From contig JBAIAA010000444.1 in the NCBI GenBank assembly GCA_037893245.1, positions 439,501 through 503,500 of the forward strand: a DNA stretch of 64,000 bases. Direction: 5' to 3'. This document shows, one piece after another, positions 11,527-23,100 of this stretch. A program made the translations under genes and the position numbers. Position 1 is the first letter of the stretch. Each line of letters starts with the position of its first letter. Below the pieces are notes generated by a model, which did not search any database, was not told the origin of the DNA, and saw nothing but the letters and a program-made list of their open reading frames with translations. Source of the stretch: Crossaster papposus (Eukaryota > Echinodermata > Asteroidea > Velatida > Solasteridae).

Positions 11527-12200
11527 AGGTTACCATTGTAACAGAGTCAATTGTAGTCTACAATCGATGATATCACTGCAAGTAACTACAATAATGCTTG
11601 TGGATTTTTTTATCGTATAATATAGGTATTCTCCGGTTATTTTAAAACATTTTTTATTCAAATTCATCATTGCATTCAATTTCGTCCGAGAAAAAAATTC
11701 ACACGCTTTAAAGCAGTGGTCACATCTTATGGTCATGAACGTAGTTGAACGTAGTATGGTGTGACCGTAGTTGAGCGTAGTAGACCCTAGTGGACGTAGT
11801 TAGCCCAAAAGTTTTCAGCATGTTGAAAATATTTTTACGCTCACCTTGGATGCCTGTATCGTACTGTGAGCCTAGTATAAAGGTATAGTTAACCCTCGTT
11901 GACCCTAGTTGACCCTACTTGACCGTATTTGACCGTAGTTGACCGTATTAACCACGGCACTACGGTTGAAGTACGGTCAACTACAGTCTACTACGGTCAA
12001 ATTAACTACGTTCAACTACGTTCATGACCGTAAGATGTGACCACCGCTTCACCAAACAAATTTAGTCATTTATAATTCAATTTGTAAATTTGGTTCACTC
12101 TGTTTAAATATTGGCTGCGGACTATTTGTCATACAGACTAAATTCGTCTATAAGCTGTTGCTGAAAGGCGGCATTTTTAGAGTTCGAATTCGTTCATGTC
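11527..12200. repeat. Family B repeat copy, interrupted by MITE D
   Basis: Bases 11527-11710 and 12050-12200 together match 13725-14035 closely (shared words ACCATTGTAACAGAGTCA, AATAATGCTTGTGGA, AAGCTGTTGC, AAAGGCGGCATTT). The match resumes exactly on the far side of the element at 11711-12049. The segment therefore carries a younger nested insertion. Confidence 0.7.
11711..12049. mobile_element. MITE family D, copy 2 (nested)
   Basis: The left end AAGCAGTGGTCACATCTTAT and right end GTAAGATGTGACCACCGCTT match copy 1, and the interior again consists of GACCGTAGTTGACC words in both orientations. It sits inside the family B copy; B-type sequence continues on each side. Confidence 0.8.
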
Positions 12201-13720
12201 AATCACAATACGAAATGTACAAAATCTGTGCGTTCGCCAGACCAGGAGTTCGTTTTGCCATTGTATAATATACAAATATCGAATGTTTGTGTGTGATGGT
12301 AAGAATGTTTTTACGAGGGGACCGTATGACATGTTTTGTTGTACGAGGCGGCGCTCGGCCCTTCGTGTTACATCGATGGACAGGGAAAGAAGTGTGGTGG
12401 GCCTGAAACCCTATAGCACAGAAGAGTCCTATTATTTCCAAAAAAAAAATTCTTATCATTAATACAGGCATTAAATTTGTTCGTTATTCTCTTATTGGTA
12501 TCATTGGAAAGATTTTGTTTATAAAAAAAGTAGGCCTATACTAAAAATGAAAGTTTTTTTCAATTTTTTATTAATATTGATAACAGTTTTTCTAACCAAT
12601 TTCATCAGGACTATATTTTCACTATTCTTCAGTTGAATTTACACTACCTATCTATAATTGATGAAATCAAATTAATCCTCATCAAAGCCCACATGAATTT
12701 GTTGCTAGTTTTTGTTTTCTTTTTCGTTTATGGGCAATTAATTTCAACTTCTGTGCGTTCAAATTAAACATAAGTTGTGGCTTGTTTATTCGAGGAACCT
12801 AGCAAAAGCTCTTTTACTGGCACTTGAGTTTTCTTGTTAAATGAGTTTTGTCTTAATTACAATAATTGTTTATTTTGCTTTGTTTCCCCATGACTAAAAT
12901 TGAAGTCTGTACCCTGTATGTAGAAGACTATTAATTTAAGTTTGAAAAGTTATGATGATAAGTTTAAAATAAAAACCAAGTATTTCGCTATATTCTTGTG
13001 ATCACTTGCATTGGTCTTTGTATTTTCTTCTTTATTTCTGCTAATGTTCGGACCATGTATATTTAAAAACTAACAAATGTTTTTAGGAAACAAAAGCTTA
13101 CAATTATTAGGGGGGGAGGTCGTTATAAAATGCACCAAAACAAAATGTTGTTCTCTTTCTGTATGTTGTTTTTCCACAGGTCATTTTGTTTTTCTGTTGG
13201 ATGTTTCTTCTAATCTTTTCTTTATATCTGAAATTATTTGATTTAGCCTTCATTGTTCTGACTTGCTAGGCATCTTGCCATGTACGTTTGGCTGTGGTTG
13301 TACCATCTCACACACTTTCCGTTGGTTATTTGACCGACATTCAGCTGAGCCAGTTCTTGCAGTAGATCACACCTCCACTTTTACAGATTAATTCCTGCTC
13401 CATGCGCATGCTTCCCTGTCCCTTAAATACGAATTAGAAAGTACATACCACAGAAACAAATTTGATTGTTATCATTTGAAAAATGTTCGCCAAATGGTTG
13501 ACCAGCCTCTTACTGCTCGCTTTAACGAAATTGAATGATCTTTGCGACCTCGTGAATTTGAATGATCTTATTTGGCCAGTGAATGCTAACTGCTGAAATG
13601 GAATTACTCATTTTGACTGTTGAATGCTGATGCAACGGAGCATTCATTTTTGAACGAAATTGAATGAGCCGGGTATTAAATTAAATGAATTTTTGTTTCA
13701 ATTGGCCGGAAAACCTCTAT
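12200..13720. other. Gene-free AT-rich stretch
   Basis: I see no gene. The open frames near 12196-12470 on both strands have no domain resemblance and lie in repeat-like sequence. Confidence 0.4.
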
Positions 13721-13810
13721 TATAACCATTGTAACAGAGTCATTCGCAGTCTACAATCGGTGTTATCATGTAACAACAATAATGCTTGTGGACATTTTTG
13801 TATCATACAC

Positions 13811-14538
13811 TATAGGTTCCCCGGCTATTTTTTAAAAAAAATATTCAAATCCAGAAAAAAATTCACTCGCTTTTAATACCAAAACTAATTTATTCATTTA
13901 TAATTCAATTTGTAAGTTTGGTTTACTCTGTTTAAACATTGGTTACGGACTATTTGCCATACAGACTAAATTAGTCTATAAGCTGTTGCCGAAAGGCGGC
14001 ATTTATATAGATCGAATTCGTTTAATGTCAATCAATTTAAAACTTATATTAAACAAATTAGTCCGTGTTGAATTCATCAGTTTAATGGTTGAAATTCCAA
14101 CTTTTAAGTAGTCACTGACCGCACACTTATAAAGTTGATTTAACACTTTATTTTTAAGCGTTTAGGCATATTCTTATGAAAACAAATTGTGTTCATATTT
14201 CCACATGTTTTTATTTCTTGTCCTGCAATACACCGCACCAAATACGTCTGTGCATTATTGTACCAGCGTGCGATGCATTTGAGTGAACAATTCTCGAAAT
14301 CGATTACACAGACGAATTCAATCATTGCATTATGTAGGTGAAAATCAAGTTAGACAAATCCGATTGACATCTGACGACATTGAACGGAAACATTTTGAAA
14401 TTGGTTGACCATTGATCACTTAGAATGACCAATGACTAAATTGAATGTAGCATTTGCGCGTTCCAGTCACTCGGGACGAACTGGACCGTTTGTGAATTTG
14501 AATGACAACAATATTAAAAAGTGCATGAAAACCTATAG
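13811..14538. mobile_element. Family B TIR element, copy (TATAGGTTTTCCCGC type)
   Basis: It starts TATAGGTTCCCCGGCTATTT and ends near GTGCATGAAAACCTATAG, an imperfect inverted pair. The right half carries words found in the other copies: TTGGTTGACCATTGATCACT, AATGACCAATGACTAAAT and CATTTGCGCGTTCCAGTC. It is noncoding. Other copies are at 14922-15735, 16057-16480, 17340-17700 and 18277-19189. Confidence 0.6.
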
Positions 14539-14921
14539 TAAAGTTCATCCTGCGTTGACATGTAATATGAATATGTTTACTTATATATATATTAGAATTA
14601 GCCATAGTGCTTTACACCAGCTTCCTGATATGTTTTAAACTTTTAAGTTTTTTCCTCGTAACTTATATCTAGACTGATAAAATGACGTTTCCAAAAAAAT
14701 CAAGTTTTTAAGAATTATGGAAGTGAATCCAGCAATAATAAACCCTTTCATGTGATAAGTAGGGATCAAAATCTTTTCGGTTTACAATAAGGATTTTGTT
14801 CCTTATACAATTATGATTCAGGTTTATTTTCATAGCAATTTAACATAAAGGGTTTTTATTTCGTTATTCCTTACTGTTGCACGGGTGATCTATATTTGTT
14901 TACATATATTTGGGCATATAT

Positions 14922-15735
14922 TATAGGTTTTCCCGCACATTTTAAACTGTTTTTATTCATTTTTTGTTAGGGCCTATACTTCAATTTTGTCAAAACAATG
15001 CATGACCTTGCATTTGTTCAATTTCGCTCATGTTCGTACTTGTTTTAATAATGTCATACATTTGACATAGCCTACGTTTTAGTGAAAGACAATTCAATTT
15101 CGTCGTCCAAAGTTGCCGAACGTAGCCGATAGATGAAGCAATTTTGTCGTTTTGTTATAAATGTCATAGACATTATATTTCGATTCGTCACATAATTGTA
15201 TGCTGTCTTTGATATTTTAACTTTTTCTCCTTTTCGTTTCTACTTTAAACACATTTACAAATATTTTTCCTGTATAATCGTATACAGGTCTACATTTAGG
15301 TCGTATTTAGGTCTACACCCCTAAATCAGGTATATTAATTTGCAAAATTATATCTTGTCCAAATTATGTATCCATTTCTTCGACAATTTTATGCGTCACT
15401 GGAAGGAACATTATCTCTACACATGCTAATAAAAATGTATATACTTTCGATTTCATGTAAGAAATAAGTAGGCCTACTCTTATAAAAATGAAATTATATT
15501 CATATTTCCACGTTTCAATTTCTTGTTTTGCCAAAAAACGTACCAAATACGTCTGTGCGTGGTTGTACCAGTGTACGATGATTTTAAGTGATTTTTTTTG
15601 GAAATCGATTACAATATCGATTACTATATATTGTAACATTTGCGCATTCCAGTCTTCTTGGGTCAAAATTGAAGTTAACCTTTTATGAATTCGAATAAAC
15701 AAAAAAGTGTTAAAATGTGCGGGAAAACCAATAGT
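14922..15735. mobile_element. Family B TIR element, about 810 bp
   Basis: This is the cleanest copy: TATAGGTTTTCCCGCACATT on the left and AATGTGCGGGAAAACCAATA on the right. The interior has GTTGCCGAACGTAGCCGATA and CCAAATACGTCTGTGCGTGG, shared with the copy at 18277. No transposase is visible. Confidence 0.7.
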
Positions 15736-15775
15736 ATAGGCCATATTCCAGAAAATGTTACATGAAGAAGAATTG

Positions 15776-16056
15776 TTTAAAACCCTCGGAGACACCGACC
15801 CAAACCAAAACCCCACCGTGGCACTTAGGTGCTCACGCGGAAGGCATTATGTGTAATGTATAGAACTGAGTTTACAGGGCTGGATTGAAGGGTGAACGAA
15901 CTCTGTTTCTAACATGCTTTTACAGCCTATACGGGTTGAGTACAAGGATAGTTACAAAAACAATTCAGCGGAATTGGCCCATATTTTTTTAGTTATACAC
16001 AACAGTATCAAAACATGCCTCACGGGTGAGCCCCTTGGTGTCTCCGATGGTTTTAA
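15776..16056. mobile_element. 281-bp MITE with TTTAAAACCCTCGGAGACACC ends
   Basis: The left AAAACCCTCGGAGACACC pairs with the right GGTGTCTCCGATGGTTTT with one mismatch. It separates two family B blocks, suggesting a later insertion. It is noncoding. Confidence 0.65.
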
Positions 16057-16480
16057 GTACAACTTTATAATAATGTTGATTCAACACTTTATTTCCAAGT
16101 GTGTAGGCATATTGTTATGAAAATATATTTTATTTATATTTCCACATGTTTCAATTTCTTGTCCTGCAATACACCGTACCAAATACGTCTGTGCATGCTG
16201 TACCAATGTGCGATGAATTTGAGTGAACAATTATCGAAATCGATTACACAGACGAATTCAATCATTGCATTATGTAGGTGATCATCAGGTGAGACGGATT
16301 CGATTGACATCTGACGACATTGAACGGAAAAGTTTGAAATTGGTTGACCATTGGTCACTTGGAATGACCAATGACTTCATCTAGAATTTGCGCGTTCCAG
16401 TCTTATTAGGACGAAAAGTAACCGTTTATGAGTAATTGTAATGAAAAAAAGTGTTAAAATGCGTGAGAAAACATATTTAC
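16057..16480. mobile_element. Family B element, right-half copy
   Basis: Bases 16057-16480 match 14120-14540 (CAACACTTTATTTCCAAGTG, CGATTACACAGACGAATTCA, GACATCTGACGACATTGAAC). The left terminus is missing, and the right end, GCGTGAGAAAACATATTT, is degraded. Confidence 0.6.
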
Positions 16481-16939
16481 GGAGCATAGCTGTGAGAAAA
16501 CTCATATAATAGCCAAAATAGCGCCAATTTATAGAATTATGTTGGGGATATATCACGGAGACTATAGTGGATGTTTTGTTTTGTTTTGTTTAAGGGTAAA
16601 ATACACCATTGGTAATTGCACTTAATTGCGCATGCTCTATATGGACGTCATAAACCAACCACTAATTAACCGGTGGTTGTTCGTCGAACTTGACCTTGGT
16701 ACGCATAATCCTCTTATTGCTATCACCTCCTTGTTCAAATTTAAGAGAAAAAAAGAAACACTTAGTATTGGCACTTTATCCGTAAAATATTTTGCCACCA
16801 CAAGGAATCAAATGGAAAAATCACATGGTTACGAAACTTACACAAATTTTTCTTTCCAGGGGTGTTAGTTTCATATTGTAATGGCAAGAATTAGCGTCTG
16901 TAATTGGGGGCCACGAACCAGGCGGTCACGCGAGGGCGT

Positions 16940-16947
16940 TATAAAAG
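16940..16947 (+). promoter_or_regulatory. TATA box of the amidohydrolase gene
   Basis: TATAAAAG lies 161 bp upstream of the first coding ATG at 17101. The following 155 bp are less AT-rich than the surroundings and could be a 5' untranslated leader beginning about 30 bp downstream of the box. There is no transcript evidence, so the start site is inferred. Confidence 0.6.
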
Positions 16948-17100
16948 GCAGCTACCTGCCTACAGCTTGCATAGTTCGCTTGCAACTGTGGTTTTCCACC
17001 TGATACTTGGTCGCGAGTCGTTCACGTCAAACCCTTCACACAGCCACCGTCCGTTTACATCGTTTGTCGGCTAACTTTTGCCAGCCTAAACGCTTTCACC

Positions 17101-20100
17101 ATGCAGAGAATGCAGACACACGGGAGATCCAGGATGTCAAAAGGTAGGGACATTTTGACGTGACGCTAATCCTGCTGGGATTCAGCTTTGAATCAAGACT
17201 ATTTATACACTCATATTTATATGTAACCAATCAAAATGAGCAACTTAGTCTATGTACACTAAGCATATGAAACATCCATGCTCTGAGAAAACCAAATAAT
17301 TATGTTTTTCCACATTGACACGGTTAGTTTTTAATATACTTTTTACGTTTTCCCGGCTATTTAAAAAAAATCATTCAAATTCATTAACTCTCAAATTCAC
17401 ACGCTTGACGCAAGCACACATCAGACTAATTTATTGAACATAAGTTTGAAATAGATTGATATAAGACGAATTCGATTTCCAAAGGCTAGTACATTTCGGC
17501 AACAGCTTAGCAAATTTGATATGTAATGACAAATATTCTCGACCCGGTGTTTAAAAAGGGTGAACAAACATTGAAATTGAATGATAAAATAACTAAATAG
17601 GTTTGGTGAAAGTGTGTGATTTTTGTTCTTAGACGAAATTAAATATGAGCGTTGGCAAATTTGAATAAAAAATGTTTGAAAATAGCCGGGAAGACTTATA
17701 GCTTGTCCCTTGAATTATGTAGGAAGGAATCCTTACTCCATGCTTGAACAATCATTACTTTGCCTGTTTTCAAATGTGTTAATACGAATTGATCTGTCGT
17801 CCATTATAATTTTGTTTATGCATTTCGTTTGTTTCACGGTAATAACACTGACCCTAAAATCCACAGAAGAATGTTCCGAACTTAACCTGTTGAAGTTTTA
17901 GCTCAGCTATTTCACTTATCGGGACACATGAAAAAAAAATCCACAAATTTGTGTCTTATTCCAACAACAAATGTAGGCTCGACCATGACCATGGCCGACA
18001 CCATCATGTACGGGGGTGATATCATCACCATGGAGGGGTGCGAAGCCGAGTCCCTACCCAAGAAGACCGAGGCCGTAGCTATCAGGGGAGACTCCATCCT
18101 AGCCGTGGGGTCCATGGACGCGGTCTTTCGTCACGCTGGACCCAACACGCAGGTCATCTTCCTGAACCAACAGACTCTGATGCCGGGCTTCATCGAGCCT
18201 CATCAGCATGCTATAATGTGCGCGGTCATGAGGTGCCAGTACATCAACATCAGCGCCCTCAATTACAGGTAAAAATTATAGGTTTTCCCGCAACAGAAAA
18301 TCATTCAATTTCATAAACGGTTAACTTCAATTTCATGTCCAAAATTCATGACCTTGCATTTCCCATGTTCAATTTCGCTAATATCATGTTCGTATACTTG
18401 TCCAAATAATTGTGTACATTTGTCATACGTTTTAGTGAAATACGATTCAATTTCGTCCGCAGTTGCCGAACGTACATAGATGAAGCAATTTCGTCATTTT
18501 GCAATCAATGTCAAAATGTATTTAAATTCATCACATTATTGTATGCTATCTTTGGTATGCTTACGTTTTCATCTTATCATTTCTACTTTAAACACATTGG
18601 GTTTTCTTGTACATGTATAACGTAGGTCTACACCATCAATTTGCAAAATTATTTCTTTTCTAAATACGTGTGTATCCATTTCTTTGACAATTTTATGTCA
18701 ACAACGGGAAGAAACAACAACTCTACACATGCAAATAAAAATGTATAGATTTAAGAAATAAGTAGCCTTATAATATGTATTTATATTTCCACATGTTTCA
18801 ATTTCGTTTTAAAATACACCGTACCAAATAGTTCTGTGCATGGTTGTACCAAATACGTCTGTGCATGGTTGTACCAAATACGTCTGTGCATGGTTGTACC
18901 AAATACGTCTGTGTATGATTTTACTATCGTGAATTTGAGTAAAAGATTCTTGAAATCGATTGAACAAAGACAATTTCAATCATTGCATTATGTAGGTGAT
19001 CATCCGGTGAGACGAATTCGATTGACATCTGATGATATTGAATGAAAAGGGTTGGAATTGGTTGACCATTGATCACTTGGGATGACCAATGACTAAATAT
19101 TAATTGTTACATTTGCGCGTTCCAGTCTTCTTGGGACGAAATTGAACTTGAATGAAAAAAAAGTGTTAAAATGTGCAGGAAAACCAGTTATATGATCTAA
19201 TTCGGGGGCGCTAAAAATGATACATACTGAGCCAAATTCCTAGTTTAAATGGGGTATTTCTTTAACATTATTTTATTAACTGGATACAAGTCTTCTAAAA
19301 CTATATTGATCTAATTTTGAGGTGCTAAAACACCTAAATAAATAATAGGTCTACGATTTTTGTTTTGTTTTTACTGTTCTGTTCTATTTTTATTGTGGTG
19401 GTATATTTGTAATCTTTAATAGCACTGTCAGATTTCCTTTTGTAATATGACTCTGTGTTGCACAAACAGATTTTGTAAATGGCATGCAGTAGCCAAAAAA
19501 TTAATGTTACCAAATTCGAGATAGGTGAATAAGAAAATAATAATGAACAAGCTGTTTTGTGTAAACAAACAATCAATATGCCATTTCTCAGATTGTTTGT
19601 GCTTATAATTTTGGCAAAAGTGTCACATTTCGAACCAGAAGGGCGTCAATGTTGAACCTGATTGCGGTTAAAATCTCAGAGATCTGCAGAGTTCAGTCAA
19701 AGGTTACAGTTGTTTTCGTATAATATTTAACCCGGTGTGTTTTCCAACTCACAGGTGTTATGAAGACATTCGCACTGTCATGGTGGACAAGATCAGCGAG
19801 CTGGAAGCAGATCCCAATAACAAGGACTGGGGTATCTTCTTCGGCTGGGATCCCGAGCTCATTTCCGACCTGCCCGCTCTCAGCGCCGCCTTCCTCGACG
19901 ACAACTTTTCCTCCATTACTCCGATCGTCGTGAATGGACAGAGCGGTCACGTGGCATGGGTCAACAGCCCTGCTCTAGCGGCACCCCAACCACCTGTAAT
20001 TTGCTTACCTTTTGCCCTATTGCTTTTACCATAGCAATCTTAAACCCGCTCTTTAAAGGTAGTATACACCATTTGCAGATATCGAAAATATTTACTACCG

Positions 20101-23100
20101 AATTAAGAAATATCCTACTCATCTGAAAGTAAATGTTAATTCTGGGCATCCAGCAAAATGATTGCGCCAGATATTCTGTAATTATTCCAAAAAATATAAT
20201 TTTATAATGAAAAATTCGCGATCGCCGGACGGCGATCGCGAAAAAACAAAGATAACATAAGAATAACTGCTCGACGCCGGTTGAAAAAAACCGCTGTTTT
20301 TCGTGCTTTTCTCGGCATCCATGATTCTAAAACTTCGGACAGCTCAGTTAAACGATATTTACTATAAAATACAACCCCCCAAATCTACTCATTCATGATA
20401 ATTCAAGCAATGACCAATGGTGTATACTACCTTTAAACTGGCGTTAGAGAGCAGGCGCGGTTCTAGAGCCAATATTTTACGGGGGCTAGACCCCGTATTT
20501 TCGCAGATCAGGTATACGTATTTTCCAGAATGTCCTTTTTATTGCATTTTTTTTTTTGGGGGGGGGGGCTAGACAAAAGTTTGGGAGAGAGCTAGAGATA
20601 GAAGGCCGTGCCAAATCAGGCTATATTTCCGATATATAACACTAAGGCCATGTCCAAAACGTAGCTTCCAGAGCTACGGCTACGTTTGTTCTCAGCCTGT
20701 TCAGGCGTACTCGTAATGGACGAACACCTTGATAATAGCAACAGACAAGATATTCGGACGTGGCCTGATTTCAAAACAATTAGCAGTGAACACGGTCTTG
20801 TAATCCCCACCATAATCTCAAAGACCTTGCAATTCCTCCAGCCCTTAGTCAAGTTGCAATTTATTCAAATGAAATTAAATGAGACACATGCAACCCCCCT
20901 TGTTTCTCGATACTTCAGCATTAACCGGCTACCGGTATTGTAAGTCGTCAAAAGAGTGGCAGTCGCTCAAAACATATCCATAGTCTTGCAAATAGAAAAT
21001 GAAACATTTCGCGTGTCTGAAACCCCTACCTTAATAGGGTCGACCTGACTAGCTCCTAAATACTTTGTAGATTAGCGCTGCTCGAGAACGCTGGTCTGGA
21101 CGCGAACCAGATGCTGTAGGTTAGTGGTAATTACAAACAATTCCAGTAATACACAATACCCTCAGTGCTAATAATGCTAATTAGATCACGACATTTAGTC
21201 AGGTGCCTAAGAGTCCAACCTAACCACACACACTGTTATAAAGTACACAAACTAAAGGAGGACGAACTTATGGCCCAAATCCAGAATGATCTATTGAAAG
21301 CAAAGAAAGACGTACGGCATGGTGTTTACAATACATGGCTAAACCTTTTGCCTACTTTACGTATAAGGTTTATACCTGTTTCCCCCAGATTGGCCAGAAC
21401 TACGAAAGTCCATCCGGAGGTATCGTGGACCTAGATGCTGAAGGCTGGCCTACCGGAAAACTCTTTGAGGAGCCGGCCATCATGTTGGTCATGAATCAAG
21501 CCCCACCACCCAGTGAGGAAATCATGGCCAAAGGCTTCCAGGATCAATGGAGGGTCTACGCCTCGGCTGGGCTGACTACCGTGACTGATCTTGCCTACAT
21601 GCCCTCCCCTGACATGGACGAGATGCTCAAGATTAGTGCTGATGATCCCGACTTTCCCATCCGTCTGGGTGAGTATAAACAAGCTATAATAACCTAAAAC
21701 AGTTTATTAAGATATCTATTCCAACACAGAGGCCACACATTCCAAGGTGCCAAGACAACGGTTCATTAACCCAAGGGTAATCCTTAATGATTACGTTATG
21801 GACAGAATTAATTTATTTGTTTCTCAATTACTTGTGGCACGTTAAATCAAGAACACTCTTTGTAAACCATGAAGTTCTCGTAATGTTTTTGATAATTACA
21901 GATGATAACATTCCAGTTTTGACTTATTGGAATGCCAGTGGCGGATCTACGGGGGGGGGGGGGGGGGGGGGGGGGGTTAAACCTCCCTCTCCCCCCTTGG
22001 GCTGCCCAGTGAAAATAATCCGGGGAGGGGGGCATGCTTTACGGGTTTAATGCCCCTAGCAAGGCGTGCTTTCAACACGCTCAGGTCCCCCCCCCCCCCC
22101 GCCTCCTTAGTTAAAACCTAGATTCGCCCCTGAATGCTTCTTAAAAATTTGGCAGGTCTCTACGAGATTATTCATGCGGTGACAGACGAAGACTTTCAGA
22201 GCAACTTGGGCTCCACTCCGCCGAAGGTAAGCTGCTTCCCCCAGATTGGGCGTCGGCCCGCGCCCAAGAAAGGCAGATGCAACGCGAAAAGCTACGTTGG
22301 GGGAGTTGGCAACCACAGCTCCCGTCTGTGGGAAGTTGGCCTGAAGTTGATTGCTGATGGCTCGCCTCACTGCGGCACGGCTGCTGTCCAGGAGCCATAT
22401 ATGAACACCCCACTGACTGCTACCTTGGGGTTTCCAAAGGCTCCCTCCTACGGCATGTTAAACATGGAGGATGATGCTCTCTTTGATACCGTCAAGAGAC
22501 ATAACCAGGAAGGGAAGCAATTGGCGATCCACTGCCACGGGGAGAGAAGCTCTGAACAGGTGTTGAAGGTGTACGAACAGGTGGGTGATGCATTGTCCTT
22601 CACAAGATATTCCCGATATAATTCCCAATGTTTTATGGAGAAACTAGCTAAAATACTGCTTTTCTGAATTACAGTCAATCTCAAGTCAATCCTAATTAGG
22701 TAACCATAACCTATTATAAATAATCGCAAGTCATTTACAAGACTCCATTCGCAGGTGACAAGCTGTTCAGCGAAGGCATTCCTTTGTCATTGCCAACTTT
22801 GATCCCTTTAACTTCACTCTAAAAAATCTCCAGGTCAACCTTGAACCTAAATCTATATTTGCTCTATATTTTTTCGGGTTACAATACACCTCTACGGGTC
22901 AACGTGACCTAGAAAATGTCACATTTGACTTGCGAAAGTATCATCTTTGACTTGGAAAGTGATAGAGTATTATGTGGATTCAAATTAAGGGTCAATCTGA
23001 CCCAGAAGGTTTTAGAATATGGCGACACATCTCGTGGTGTGACTATAGCGATTTCATTGCGACTTTGACCCACAATTGACTTGACTACAACGTTTCCTAG

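Noticed and set aside
12196..12471. Overlapping 88-90 codon frames on both strands
   Set aside because: No recognisable domain, no splice context, and sited between repeat copies.
15364..15816. 150-codon minus-strand frame
   Set aside because: It lies across a family B element and the adjoining MITE; similar sequence in other copies is not open.
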